Of a DNA stretch of 64,000 bases, positions 43,363 to 52,204 are shown one piece after another. Origin of the DNA: JAWKIW01 sp041394145 (lineage in GTDB: Bacteria; Actinomycetota; Acidimicrobiia; Acidimicrobiales; Acidimicrobilacustridaceae); contig JAWKIW010000002.1 in NCBI GenBank assembly GCA_041394145.1, forward strand, positions 62,001 to 126,000. Reading direction: 5' to 3'. The notes under the pieces are model-generated. The model did not search any database. It worked only from the letters and a program-made list of their open reading frames with translations, and was not told where the DNA came from. The translations under genes and the position numbers were made by a program. Positions within the stretch are counted from its first letter, which is position 1, and every line of letters starts with the position of its first letter.

Positions 43363-45333
43363 ATGGCCGATGGTGGGTGGCAGGTCGACGACGGGGACGA
43401 AGGGGGCTTGCGCCGAGACGTCGAGGCGGCATCCACCCCGACGACCCGCGCCCAGGCGCTCACCGGTCTCGGACGTCACCTCCTCGACACCGGTGATGCC
43501 GATCGCCTCGCCGAAGCGGCCTCGGTGCTCGACGAGGCCGTCGAGTGGGGCGTCGTGTCGGGCGACCCGGCCCTGGCCTACACGGCCCGCGTGCTGCGGG
43601 CCCGAGCGGCCCGCTCGAGCGGCGACGAGGGCACCCACCGCTTCCAGCTCGAGGCGGCCCTGGCCCTGTGCCGGGAGACGGGGTTCCGCCGCCCGGTCCC
43701 CGACCTGCTCATGCTGCTGGCCCACGGTGACGAGCGGGGCGGTCGGGCCGACGACGCCGCCGCCCGGCTCACCGAGGCGCTGGCCGCGGCGCGCGACAAC
43801 GGCGACGAGCACCAGCAGGCCCGGGTGCACAGCGAGCTGGGACGGCTGGCGCGCGCCCGGGGTGACGACCTCGCCGCCCAAGCCCACTTCGAGCTCGCCC
43901 TGGGCCCGTTGCGCCAGCTCGGTCCCCTTCGCCTGCGCACCGCGGTGGAGAACGACCTCGCCGCCGCCCTGCAGGGCACCGGTCGCTACACCGAGGCCCT
44001 GCGCCACTACCGCGTGGCCCGCGACGGGTGGGAGGCCCTCGGACGGCCCGAGCAGGTGACCCGGGTCCTCAACCGGATGAGCGAGCTGGCCCGGCTCACC
44101 GGCGATCGCGACGAAGCCCGGACGCTGCTGCAGGAGGCCCTCGCCCGCAGCCGCGCCGCCGGCGACCGGACCCGGGAGGCCGAGACGCTGGCCAACCTGG
44201 GCGACCTGGCCCGCATGACGAGCGACTACCCCGAGGCGGAGCGACGCTTCCTCGAGGCGCTCGACCTCGCCCGTCGGGCCGGGCTGGCCCGGACGGCCAC
44301 CCGCTGCCTCGGAGGCCTGGCCGCCGTGGCCCGGATGGACCGTCGCATGGACGATGCCCGCCGCTACCTCGACGAGGCGCTCCCGGCGTACGAGCAGCTC
44401 GGGGATCGCCTCGGCGTCGCCAACACCGCCAACGGCCTCGGTCAGCTGGCGAAGGTGCGCGGCGACCTGGCCGCGGCTCGGCGGTGGCACGGCGAGGCGC
44501 GCGCGGTGGCCGAGGCAGCCGGCTACCCGCTGGGCGTGGCCAACGCGTCGCACGCCCTGGGGCTGCTGTCGGTGCGCGAGGGTGACGTGGCCGGGGCCGA
44601 GGCCGACCTGGAGCTCGGCCTGCGGTTCGCCCGTGAGCTCGGCGAGCAGCACGGGCAGGCGCACGCCCACTGGGGCCTCGCCCAGCTGGCGCTGCTGTGC
44701 GGCGCCTACGAGCGGGCCCGCACCGAGATCGACGAGGCGGCGGCCATCGCCGAGGCCGTCGGCTACCGCCTCCTCGTCGCCCATGCCCATCGCCTGCGGG
44801 CCATGGTCGCCTTCGCCACCGGCGACCAGGCTGCGGCCGAGCGGGGCTACCGGTCGGCCTGGGTCGTGGGCGACGAGGTCGGCGACGCCGGGGGCACGGC
44901 GGACACGCGCTCGGCGCTCGCCGAGGTGGCCCTGGCCGCAGGCGATCGCACCCGGGCCACCGAGCTGCTGGACGCCGCCCGCACCAGCCACGAGCGCACC
45001 GGCGCCCGCTTCGAGCTGGCCGAGGACCAGCGCCGACTCGCCCTGGTGGCTCGAGCAGACGGCGATCTGCGGCGGGCCGTGGCGCTGCTCGCCCACGCCG
45101 CCGACGAGCATGCCGCCATGGGCACCCGGCCGGCGCTCGCCGTGACCAGCGCCGCCCTCGCCGACGTCACCGCCGCCCTCGGTGACGCGGCCGGGGCGAC
45201 CGCCGCCGCGGTCCGGGCCGGCAACGCCATCGAGGCCGTGCGGGCCACCCTCACGCCCCGCTTCGCCGACGTCGACTTCCGCCAGCGTCACCGCGGCGTG
45301 TACGCCGTCGTCGACCGCCTCGGGCCCTCCTGA
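43363..45333 (+). CDS. TPR-repeat protein
   Basis: 656 residues made almost entirely of ~40-residue helical pairs of the tetratricopeptide type used in MalT/SARP C-termini (for example ARVHSELGRLARARGDDLAA, ETLANLGDLARMTSDYPEAE, NTANGLGQLAKVRGDLAAA). No DNA-binding or ATPase domain is attached and there is no signal peptide, so it is a cytoplasmic scaffold. TACCGT (43350-43355) lies 7 nt before the ATG at 43363. Partner unknown. Confidence 0.82.
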   Translation: MADGGWQVDDGDEGGLRRDVEAASTPTTRAQALTGLGRHLLDTGDADRLAEAASVLDEAVEWGVVSGDPALAYTARVLRARAARSSGDEGTHRFQLEAALALCRETGFRRPVPDLLMLLAHGDERGGRADDAAARLTEALAAARDNGDEHQQARVHSELGRLARARGDDLAAQAHFELALGPLRQLGPLRLRTAVENDLAAALQGTGRYTEALRHYRVARDGWEALGRPEQVTRVLNRMSELARLTGDRDEARTLLQEALARSRAAGDRTREAETLANLGDLARMTSDYPEAERRFLEALDLARRAGLARTATRCLGGLAAVARMDRRMDDARRYLDEALPAYEQLGDRLGVANTANGLGQLAKVRGDLAAARRWHGEARAVAEAAGYPLGVANASHALGLLSVREGDVAGAEADLELGLRFARELGEQHGQAHAHWGLAQLALLCGAYERARTEIDEAAAIAEAVGYRLLVAHAHRLRAMVAFATGDQAAAERGYRSAWVVGDEVGDAGGTADTRSALAEVALAAGDRTRATELLDAARTSHERTGARFELAEDQRRLALVARADGDLRRAVALLAHAADEHAAMGTRPALAVTSAALADVTAALGDAAGATAAAVRAGNAIEAVRATLTPRFADVDFRQRHRGVYAVVDRLGPS

Positions 45334-45351
45334 GGGCCGACGTCGCCTGCG

Positions 45352-46217
45352 TCAGCCCGGCGGTGGTGGGGGCGGTGGCGGTGGCGGCGGGGGCGGTGGC
45401 GGTGGCGGGGCCTCGGCGCCGGTCGCCGCGGGTGGCGCCGGTGGGGGTGGCGGCGGTGGCGGTGGCGGGCCTCGGCGCGGGCGCCGCGGTCGTGGTGGCG
45501 GGGCCTCGGCGACGGGCTCGGGCACGGTCGGCGCCGGGGCGTCGGCGTCGGCATCGCCGTCCACGACGGCTCGTCGGGGCCGCCGACGGTGCCGAACGCC
45601 GCCCACACCGCCTCGGGCCAGGCGTCGGTGAAGGCCACGACGAGGGCCATCAACGGCGGGAACTCCTCGGGCTTGACGCTGCGGTCGAAGCACAGCACGG
45701 CGTCGCGGTGCAGCTCGAAGGAGAACCGACCCTCGGTGCGCACGAGCAGCTCGACCACCTCGGGGACCAGCAACGTCCGGGCGAAGCCGGGGTTGTCGCA
45801 CCACACCTGGAACCGGGCGGCGAAGACGGGATCGTCGATGGCGACCTCGGCCTCCTCGTCGAGCTGGTTGCGCCGGCCTCGGGGCGACACGTGGCAGAGC
45901 GGGAGGTCGGCGTCGACGTGCACGACCACGCAGCCGTACTGGCGGCCGTCCTCGTAGCGGAACCACGGCGCCGCACCGGGGATGCCGGATCGCTCCCGGG
46001 GCTCGTCGGCCACGAAGGGGAAGTCGAAGCCCCGGACGCGCCGGCCGCGCAGCCGGGCGGCGAGGACGTGCTCGGCCTGGTGCCGGTCGCTCTGGGCGAA
46101 GAGGGTGAAGGGCAGGCGGTGCAGCGCGTAGGGGTCTTCGGCGGTGAAGGTGATGCCCTTGGCCTGGGCGACCGCAGCCAGGTCACGGGCCCGCTTGCCC
46201 ACCCGGAGGTACGACAT
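45352..46217 (-). CDS. Hypothetical protein with polyproline C-terminal tail (one frameshift)
   Basis: About 288 residues. The N-terminal ~205 residues form an apparently folded domain (VAQAKGITFTAEDPYALHRL, VRGFDFPFVADEP, YGCVVVHVDADLPLCHVSP, WCDNPGFARTLLVPEVVELL). I do not recognise it; similar DUF-type proteins occur in other actinobacteria. Near 45560 the frame shifts to a tail of acidic D-A-D-A-P-A-P-T followed by two runs of consecutive prolines separated by A-P-P-A-A-T-G-A-E-A. No signal peptide or transmembrane segment; cytoplasmic. CAGAAT lies 6 nt before the ATG. Confidence 0.6.
45358..45470. repeat. GGC/GGT triplet-rich low-complexity tract
   Basis: Two blocks of GGCGGTGGC-type triplets encode the proline runs of the minus-strand gene. 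A tract like this is prone to slippage and to sequencing error. Confidence 0.8.
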
Positions 46218-46275
46218 GGCGCGATTCTGCCCGGCGGTCGCCGGCCGTGCAGGGGATCGACCGGTCGGGTCCCGC

Positions 46276-47466
46276 TCAGGTGGCCGTCGGCAGGGCGAGG
46301 GCGGCGGTCAGCCGCCCGATCTCCTCGGCGAAGGGCCCCGACGGCGCCACCTGGACGGGGAGGGTGCCGCTGCCGGCGAGCCGGGGGATCTCCTCGTCGT
46401 CGACCAGCACGGCGGTCACGGGGTGGCCCAGCACGTCGGCGATCTCGTCCGGCTCGGGGAGGCGCGCGAGGTCGGCGGTGCCGTGGCGTCGCCGGTGTCG
46501 CCGCGCGTCGTCCTCGGGCAACCGGTTCACCACGACCGAGAGCCGGTCGCGGGCCCCGAGCGCGTCGAGGGCGATGGCCGCGTTCTTGAGGCTGGTGAGC
46601 GGCGGGCGGGTCACGAACACGAGCTGGTCGACGACCCTCGTGTAGGCGCCGTGCATCACCGCGTGGAACGGGGCGTCGAGCACCACGACGTCGACCTCTC
46701 CCGCCACCGCCTGCAGCACCGCCGTGACCGCCTCGAAGGGGAGGATGGTGAAGTCGTCGCGCAGTCGGGGGAGTCCTGCGAGGCGGACGCCGGTCTCGTC
46801 CTGCACCGCGATCGAGCGGCGGAGGGCGGTCGGCCCGGGCACCAGCTCCGCGGGATCCTCGACCACCGGTGGCGCCGGCATGCCGAGCAGCAGCGCCAGG
46901 TCGCCGAAGTTCGGGTCGCAGTCGACCAGCGCCACCTCGTGGCCCCGTCCGGCGATGGTGGCGGCGAGGTTGGCGGCCACCGTCGAGACGCCTTCGCCAC
47001 CCTTCGCCGCGGTGACGAGCACGACGGTGGCCGGCGTGCCGCCGGTCGTGCCGGTCGCGCTCCCGGGGGCCCCGCCGGCGGCGCCGCGGGCCGCGGCGAG
47101 GGCTTCGTCGACGGCGTCGTTGAGCACCTGGCGTGGGGCGTCGTCACCCACCACCACCTCGGCACCGGCGTCGAGCAGGCGCTCGGCCCGGTCGGCGGAC
47201 ACCTCGGCCAGCACGACCACCACGTTCACGTTGGGGCACGTCGTGGCCAGGCGGGCGAGGTCGACCTCCGCCCCGTCGGCGGCACCGGGCCCGAGCACCG
47301 CCACCGCCGCCTGGTCCCCGGCGAGTCGATCGAGGGCCTCGAGCACGGTCCCGAAGGTCTCGGCGTAGCGGGGGCGCAGGGCGTTGGCGTGGTCGACGGC
47401 CCACAGCACGTCGGGGTCGACGACGGCGACCTCGAGGTGGGCGATGGCATCGGGGAGGTCGGACAC
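46276..47466 (-). CDS. CpaE/MinD-like ATPase
   Basis: 396 residues. Residues ~1-125 resemble a response-regulator-like domain (VVDPDVLWAVDHANAL, VVVVLAEVSADRAERLLDAG). Residues ~145-390 form a ParA/MinD ATPase: deviant P-loop A-A-K-G-G-E-G-V-S-T-V-A, switch LVDCDPNFGDLALLLG and VVVLDAPF. The P-loop lysine of KGGxGKST is replaced by Val, as in several CpaE proteins. CpaE localises Tad pilus machinery, but no pilus genes are nearby, so its client is unknown. GTG start; it is divergent from the HEPN gene. Confidence 0.82.
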   Translation of the reverse strand: MSDLPDAIAHLEVAVVDPDVLWAVDHANALRPRYAETFGTVLEALDRLAGDQAAVAVLGPGAADGAEVDLARLATTCPNVNVVVVLAEVSADRAERLLDAGAEVVVGDDAPRQVLNDAVDEALAAARGAAGGAPGSATGTTGGTPATVVLVTAAKGGEGVSTVAANLAATIAGRGHEVALVDCDPNFGDLALLLGMPAPPVVEDPAELVPGPTALRRSIAVQDETGVRLAGLPRLRDDFTILPFEAVTAVLQAVAGEVDVVVLDAPFHAVMHGAYTRVVDQLVFVTRPPLTSLKNAAIALDALGARDRLSVVVNRLPEDDARRHRRRHGTADLARLPEPDEIADVLGHPVTAVLVDDEEIPRLAGSGTLPVQVAPSGPFAEEIGRLTAALALPTAT

Positions 47467-47611
47467 GGGTGCTCTCGTCCTCGGCGGCCACAGCGGGCCG
47501 ACCGGTGGTGTGCAGCAGGGCGGCCGGTGCCGCCCGCGGAGGCCGGGGGGAGTCTAGGGAGCCGGTCCCGGTCCGGGGCGATCCCGTCGGGGCGATGGGC
47601 TCGCCGGCCGG

Positions 47612-47645
47612 TAGATTGCCGCGTGCGCCGGGCGACCGCCCGGCG
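47612..47645 (+). promoter_or_regulatory. Promoter and 5' leader hairpin of the HEPN gene
   Basis: TAGATT (47612-47617) is a -10-type box. A perfect 8-bp hairpin, CGCCGGGC (47626-47633) with GCCCGGCG (47638-47645) and a GACC loop, begins at the expected transcript start, 20 bp before the ATG at 47666. Confidence 0.45.
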
Positions 47646-47665
47646 GGGAAGCGCCGAACCGTCCT

Positions 47666-48583
47666 ATGGCCACCAGCTACCGCGCCCAGGTCGCCACCGC
47701 CTTCGAGGTGCTCGCCGAGGGGCTGGCCCCCTTCGTCGACACCCGCATGAGCTCGGCCTTCCCCGGCGACGATTGGATCCTGATGGCGGCCCACAAGCTG
47801 GGCAAGCGGCGCGACGTGCTCGTCTCCCTGTCCGACCCGCACTTCCAGCTCGAGGTCATGAACCGCTGGTGGGGTCCCGTCTTCGCTCCGGTGCTCACCA
47901 CCGACCTGCGCCAGACGGTCACCGACCTGCGCACGGCCCGCAACCACTGGGCCCACCCCGACGAGGACCACCCCTTCGACGTGGAGTACGCCGCCCGGGT
48001 CCACGCCGCTGCCGAGGACCTGCTGCGGGCCATCGACGCACCCGAGGCCGACCGGCTGGCCGACCTGGCCGAGCACCTGCGGTGGACGAGCATCCGCGAC
48101 GTCGCCCGGGAGGAGGGGCTCACCGAGGCCGACGCCCTGATGCAGCAGCTGCAGACGCTGCAGAAGCAGTACGACGAGCTGCAGGGCCAGCTCGAGGACG
48201 CCCGGGAGGTCGCGCAGTCCGCCACCGGCCGGACCCGAGCGGTCTCCCGCCAGCTGGCCGAGCTGCAGAGCCAGTACGCGGCGGTCGCCGGCCTGCGCGA
48301 CCAGTACCAGGCGCTGCAGCGACAGCTGGCCGATGGTCACGAGGTCGACGTGCCGCCCGCCGCCGAGCTGCAGGACGAGCTGGCGACCGCCGAGATGGCG
48401 CTGGTCGGTCTGCAGCGGGAGTCCGAGGTCCTGCGCGCCCAGCTCGCCGAGGCCCGGCGGTCCATGTCCCAGGTCGACCCGGTGGACACCGAGGTCGGCC
48501 GGCGATGGATCTGGCTCGTGACCGTGCTGATCCTGCTGCTCGGCATCCTGGTCGTCGTCGCCTACTACTCCGGACCCCGCTGA
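47666..48583 (+). CDS. Swt1-family HEPN-domain protein with coiled coil and C-terminal membrane anchor
   Basis: 305 residues. Residues ~1-120 match the Swt1 HEPN domain found in prokaryotic defence and RNA-processing proteins; R92-N93-H94-W95-A96-H97 is a canonical R-N-x3-H HEPN catalytic motif. Residues ~155-275 are a coiled coil rich in Leu and Gln (LMQQLQTLQKQYDELQGQL). Residues ~281-300 form a transmembrane helix (W-I-W-L-V-T-V-L-I-L-L-L-G-I-L-V-V). HEPN proteins are usually metal-independent RNases. The tail anchor would leave the HEPN domain in the cytoplasm on a coiled-coil stalk. An intact catalytic motif suggests activity; the target is unknown. Confidence 0.8.
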   Translation: MATSYRAQVATAFEVLAEGLAPFVDTRMSSAFPGDDWILMAAHKLGKRRDVLVSLSDPHFQLEVMNRWWGPVFAPVLTTDLRQTVTDLRTARNHWAHPDEDHPFDVEYAARVHAAAEDLLRAIDAPEADRLADLAEHLRWTSIRDVAREEGLTEADALMQQLQTLQKQYDELQGQLEDAREVAQSATGRTRAVSRQLAELQSQYAAVAGLRDQYQALQRQLADGHEVDVPPAAELQDELATAEMALVGLQRESEVLRAQLAEARRSMSQVDPVDTEVGRRWIWLVTVLILLLGILVVVAYYSGPR

Positions 48584-48656
48584 GGGGCGGGTCGCCCCGC
48601 GGCCGCGCCGGCCCCCGCCCACGGCGGCGCGGGCCAGTCCGCCCGACGTTGCCGTG

Positions 48657-50262
48657 TCAGCGGGGGGTGGAGGCGAGCGGCGAGCCGGTGGCGAGGCGCT
48701 CGACGAGGGAGCGCTTGGCGGCCAGCTCGCGGTCCGTCAGGATGCCGGCGGCGTGGAGGTCGTCCAGCTTGGCCAGCAGGTCGGCCTTGTCGAGCGAGGC
48801 GGGCCGCACCGTGCTGGTCAGCGTGGGTGCCGGTGCCGACCCGGGTGTGGACCACGCGGCCCGCTCGGCCGGTGTGGCGTCGCCCTGCCGGTGCGGCGCT
48901 GGATCACCGCCTTGACCTCTTCGGCCTGGTCCGGGCGCAGGCCCTTGGCGACCATGACGTCGCCGGTGATGCTCTCCACGGTGACCGACGCACCGGTGAA
49001 CTTGCGCTGGACGACGACGTCGGTGATGTCGTCGCCCCGGATCACCTGGCGGACGCGGTCGTTGCGATCGTGCATCTCGACCCGGTCGTTGAAGATGACC
49101 AGGCGGTCGCCGACGTGGCTGACGTCGGTGTTGAGCGGCGACGGCTTGACCTCGAGCAACGGCGGGGCGATCGCCGGTGCCGGGGTCCTCCGACGCCGGC
49201 GCAGGCGCTGGCGCGGGCGCCGCCGTCGGCGTCGGGGCGGGGGTGGTCGCGGCGGGCGGTGCCGACGCCTCGCCGCCGCCCGTCGCCGGCCCGGTGGTCG
49301 CCGGTGCCGCCGTCGCGGGGGTCGCCGCCGGTGCGGTGAGGTCGATGGCGCGGGCCGGTCCGGTGGTGCGCAGGCCGCGGTGCCGGCGGCGCCACCTCCG
49401 CACCGATCGATTGCAGCGCCCGCAGGGCGGCGGCGGAGCGGGCGCCGGCCAGCACGGCTGCGTCGGCGCGTGACGCCTGGTCGCGCTGGCGGATCTGTCC
49501 CTGCGGGGTCAGCCCCGTCGACGCGCCGCACCGTCGGGCGCTCCTCGTCGCCGGGCTCGGTCGGCGAGGCCGCGACCGGGGCGGGCGCGACGGGCTCGGG
49601 CGTCGCCGGCCGGGGCTTCGCCGCCGACGCGGCGGCGTCGGTCGCGGGCGGGGTGGGCGTGGCCTCGACGGGGGTCGGCGTGACGGGTTTGGCCTTGACG
49701 GGGTCGGCGTGACGGGTTTGGCCTTGACGGGGTCGGCGTGACCGGTTTGGCCTTGACGGGGTCGGCGTGACCGGTTTGGCCTTGACGGGGTCGGCGTGAC
49801 GGGTTTGGCCTTGACGGGGGTCGGCTTGACGGGTTTGGCCTTGACGGGGGTCGGCTTGACGGGTTTGGCCTTGACGGGGGTCGGCGTGACGGGTTTGGCC
49901 TTGACGGGCGTCGCCCCGGCCGCGGTGGGCTCGCCGGTGTCGGCCTTCGCCGTGCCGGGCGTGGTCGGGCTGGGCTCGACGGACGTGGCCTCCGTGGGGG
50001 TGGAGGAGGAGGCTGCGGGTGGCGGGGGCGCCGGGGCGTCGGCGGACGGGCCGGAGGGCGCGTCCCTCGGCGGGTACCACTGGCCGTCGGAGGCGAGCCA
50101 CCAGCCCGGTGCCGGTGCGGCGGTGGTGTCGGCGGGTGGGTACCACCGGCCGTCGGAGGCGAGCCACCAGCCCGGTGCCGGTGCGGCGGTGGTGTCGGCG
50201 GGTGGGTACCACCTGCCGTCCGCCGCCAGCCACCAGCCGGGGCCCTGGGACACGTCGCTCAT
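48657..50262 (-). CDS. DUF2510 x3 / KAKP-repeat / PH-like / SHOCT multidomain protein (several frameshifts)
   Basis: About 535 residues if frames are joined. In order: three copies of GWWLASDGxWYPP (DUF2510, residues ~8-65); a Thr/Pro linker; about eight copies of a 10-residue unit V-K-A-K-P-V-T/K-P-T-P; a Pro/Ala region; a bacterial PH-like domain (SHVGDRLVIFNDRVEMHD, GDDITDVVVQRKFTGASVTV); and a C-terminal SHOCT helix pair, KADLLAKLDDLHAAGILTDREL. The frame changes within the repeats, where 29-bp units alternate with 30-bp units, and near 48893. The SHOCT and PH-like pieces are intact. No membrane segment. A mini-ORF M-A-D-G-G-A-R-R overlaps the start as ATGA and follows TAGCCT. Confidence 0.62.
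49680..49915. repeat. 29/30-bp tandem repeat
   Basis: Eight copies of a unit containing TTTGGCCTTGACG. Units with GGGG before TCGGC are 29 bp and units with GGGGG are 30 bp; only the 30-bp form keeps the frame of the minus-strand protein. Confidence 0.85.
50066..50240. repeat. 60-bp tandem repeat encoding the DUF2510 units
   Basis: Three near-identical 60-bp copies; the first two differ at very few positions, indicating recent duplication or strong conversion. Each encodes one GWW..DG.WYPP unit and a T-T-A-A-P-A-P spacer. Confidence 0.85.
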
Positions 50263-50661
50263 CGCCGAGCTCCACCGTCGGCCATGGTCACGAGGCTATC
50301 GGTCGGGTGCGGATCCGTGCCGGGGCGGTGTCGGCGCGCGGTGGCGCGCCCTCGGGCGAGGAGCGCCGAGGTCCCGACCCTTCGCTGCACGACCAGGCTG
50401 CACACTCGGTTCGCCACTCCCCGTTCGTCCACGTCGCCGTCAGCGATCTGCCGGTGCGGCAGCGCCTTCGCTCCTGATGATCGGCCGGAGCAGCGCGATC
50501 ATTAAGCCCCGATCGCGCGGAAGGTGGTCGTGCGTCCCACCTCGCGGGTGGCCGGTCATGGGGAGCCGGTGCACGTGGCAACATGCGCATCGGTGCCACG
50601 ACCCGCCGATGCGGCCATGATCGGTGGTCCACCGTCCGGTCCCCGTCCGAGGAGCAGCCCG
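50263..50661. other. Intergenic region between divergent genes
   Basis: 399 bp. On the minus strand it holds the TAGCCT box and mini-ORF of the DUF2510 gene (50263-50300). A perfect 8-bp inverted repeat GCGCGATC/GATCGCGC (50493-50500, 50511-50518) flanks an unusually AT-rich ATTAAG spacer. A further stem, CGTGGCA/TGCCACG, lies around 50574-50600. No further gene is supported. Confidence 0.5.
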
Positions 50662-50934
50662 ATGACACCGCCTGCCGACGACGTCACGCCCGACTTCCCA
50701 GGAGGAGGGCGTCGCCGAGCCCGAGCTGCCCGAGGTCGATGTGGAGGGCCCGGCTGCTCGCCAACGAGGCTCGGTGACCGGCTGCGGCCCGACGGGTTCA
50801 CCGACGACGAGATCGACGCCTGGACCCGCGCCTACTTCGAGAGCTCGTTCGGCGGGCAGGGCGAGGGCGACGTCGACGGCCTCGTGGCCTTCATCGAGGC
50901 GGAGCAGGCCGCCGGTCGCGACCGCGGTCGCTGA
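50662..50934 (+). CDS. Small acidic protein, unknown (probable compensating frameshifts)
   Basis: 90 codons from the ATG at 50662, which has GAGGAG upstream. The start (M-T-P-P-A-D-D-V-T-P-D-F) and end (DGFTDDEIDAWTRAYFESSFGGQGE) are in the same frame, but between about 50700 and 50770 this frame is Arg/Gly-rich. The neighbouring frame there reads E-E-G-V-A-E-P-E-L-P-E-V-D-V-E-G-P-A, as acidic as the rest. Two opposite single-base errors would explain it. No signal or membrane segment; function unknown. Confidence 0.5.
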   Translation: MTPPADDVTPDFPGGGRRRARAARGRCGGPGCSPTRLGDRLRPDGFTDDEIDAWTRAYFESSFGGQGEGDVDGLVAFIEAEQAAGRDRGR

Positions 50935-50988
50935 CCACCTCGTCGTCGCCTCCGGGTCGCCCGCCCCGGCGGGCCGGGTGCGCCGGCG

Positions 50989-51431
50989 TCAGGGCCCGCC
51001 CACCAGCTGACCGACCACCACCCCGAGCACGGCCAGGGCGAAGACGATGGCGAGGGCCAGCACGACGGTGCGCACCATCGGTGTCGCGGCCGGGGAGCCG
51101 TCGACGGGCGCGGAACCGGGTGCGGGCCCCGGCCCGATCCCGGGGCGATTCCCGCTCCCCCGGCAGCCGGTGGACCGAGGGTGGACCGTCCGCACCGAGC
51201 CCGCCCGTCGCGCCGGGGCGTGGGGCGGCCGCGGCCCGACGGGCGGCCGCGGTGCGACGGCCCGGGCAGCGTCGGCCCCGAGCCCGGACCGGGCCCGGCG
51301 GGCGTCGGTCGTGACGAGCTCGGCGGCGCCCAGCCACCGGTCGCCGGTGCCGACAGCGACGTGCCGCAGCGGCCGCAGAACCGGTCGCCGTCGGGCACGG
51401 TGCGTCCGCAGGTCGGGCAGCGTCGTGGCAC
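50989..51431 (-). CDS. Zinc-ribbon protein with C-terminal transmembrane helix (one frameshift)
   Basis: About 147 residues from GTG 51431. The N-terminus has a two-CxxC zinc ribbon: C-P-T-C-G ... F-C-G-R-C-G. A Pro/Gly/Arg linker follows. In an adjacent frame the C-terminus is one membrane helix, TVVLALAIVFALAVLGVVVG, and stop at 50989. A one-base shift somewhere between about 51100 and 51280 joins them. Zinc-ribbon plus single-TM proteins are common in actinobacteria and of unknown role. Confidence 0.6.
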
Positions 51432-51520
51432 CGCACGATTGAAGCACTCCGCCGGTCGCAGGTCCGGTGGACGAACGGGTGGGGAGTGGCGGGCGCGGCG
51501 GTGTCGCGTCCGGTGGCCGA

Positions 51521-52204
51521 TCAGCGCGCCCCGGCGACGTCGGCGACGAGGTGCTCGACGTCGGTGCGCACGATCCGTCCCTCGGCCCTCAGCCACGCGG
51601 CGTTGCGGCGGTGGAGGTCGTCGTCGGAGGCGAACCGGTTGAGCACGACGACGACCGGCACCGCCGCGTCGGCCAGGACGTCGGCCGCCAGCCGCACGGC
51701 GTTGATGGTCCCGAGGCCGGCATCGGCGACGAGCACCACGAGGTCGGCGGCGATCGCCGTGGCCAGCGCCACGGTGTCGCCGTCGTCGGCCAGCGGCGAA
51801 CGCACGCCTCCCGCCGTCTCGACGAGGCCGACCTCGGCCACCGGGCTCGGCCACGCCAGCTCGGCGACGAGGTCGGCGAGGCGGATCGGCGGTCGGCCCA
51901 GCACGTCGGCCGCCATGGGCGGGGCGACGGCCACCGGGTACCAGCGGTGGCTCGGGCACACCACCTCGGGCTCCTCGCCGCTGGCCGCCGCCAGCACCTC
52001 GGCGTCGGTGGGCCCCGCGCCGGGCTCGAAGGACTGGACCGGCTTGCGGGCGGCCACCCGGAAGCCGTTCACCCGCAGCGCCTCGGCGAGCCGGGCACCG
52101 ACCCAGGTCTTGCCGATCTCGGTCGCCGTGCCGGCGACCACGACGACGCGGCCGGGGCGATGTGCGTCGGGGACGGGTCCGTCGCGTCGTGTCGGCGCCG
52201 TCAT
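51521..52204 (-). CDS. bioD: BioD, dethiobiotin synthetase
   Basis: 227 residues. The P-loop G-T-A-T-E-I-G-K-T corresponds to the GTDTxxGKT of BioD. K-P-V-Q-S-F carries the catalytic lysine region and VETAGGVRSPLADDGDT is the diaminopelargonate-binding/switch segment. It closes the ureido ring of dethiobiotin from 7,8-diaminopelargonate, CO2 and ATP in the cytoplasm. The ATG overlaps the bioF stop as ATGA (52201-52204). Last gene of the biotin operon; bioB is not in the window. Confidence 0.92.
   Translation of the reverse strand: MTAPTRRDGPVPDAHRPGRVVVVAGTATEIGKTWVGARLAEALRVNGFRVAARKPVQSFEPGAGPTDAEVLAAASGEEPEVVCPSHRWYPVAVAPPMAADVLGRPPIRLADLVAELAWPSPVAEVGLVETAGGVRSPLADDGDTVALATAIAADLVVLVADAGLGTINAVRLAADVLADAAVPVVVVLNRFASDDDLHRRNAAWLRAEGRIVRTDVEHLVADVAGAR

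Noticed and set aside
40202..44059. A 1285-codon plus-strand frame
   Set aside because: Opposes the esterase, NAGPA and Kelch genes; composition is typical of a shadow frame in GC-rich DNA.
46276..48583. CpaE-like ATPase plus HEPN gene as a defence or toxin-antitoxin pair
   Set aside because: They are divergently transcribed, no antitoxin is seen, and the ATPase is of the CpaE type; evidence is too thin.
49680..49915. CRISPR array
   Set aside because: Units are contiguous 29/30-bp tandem copies without unique spacers, and they encode a protein repeat.
50066..50240. CRISPR-like or mobile repeat
   Set aside because: The 60-bp copies are contiguous and in frame, encoding three DUF2510 units.
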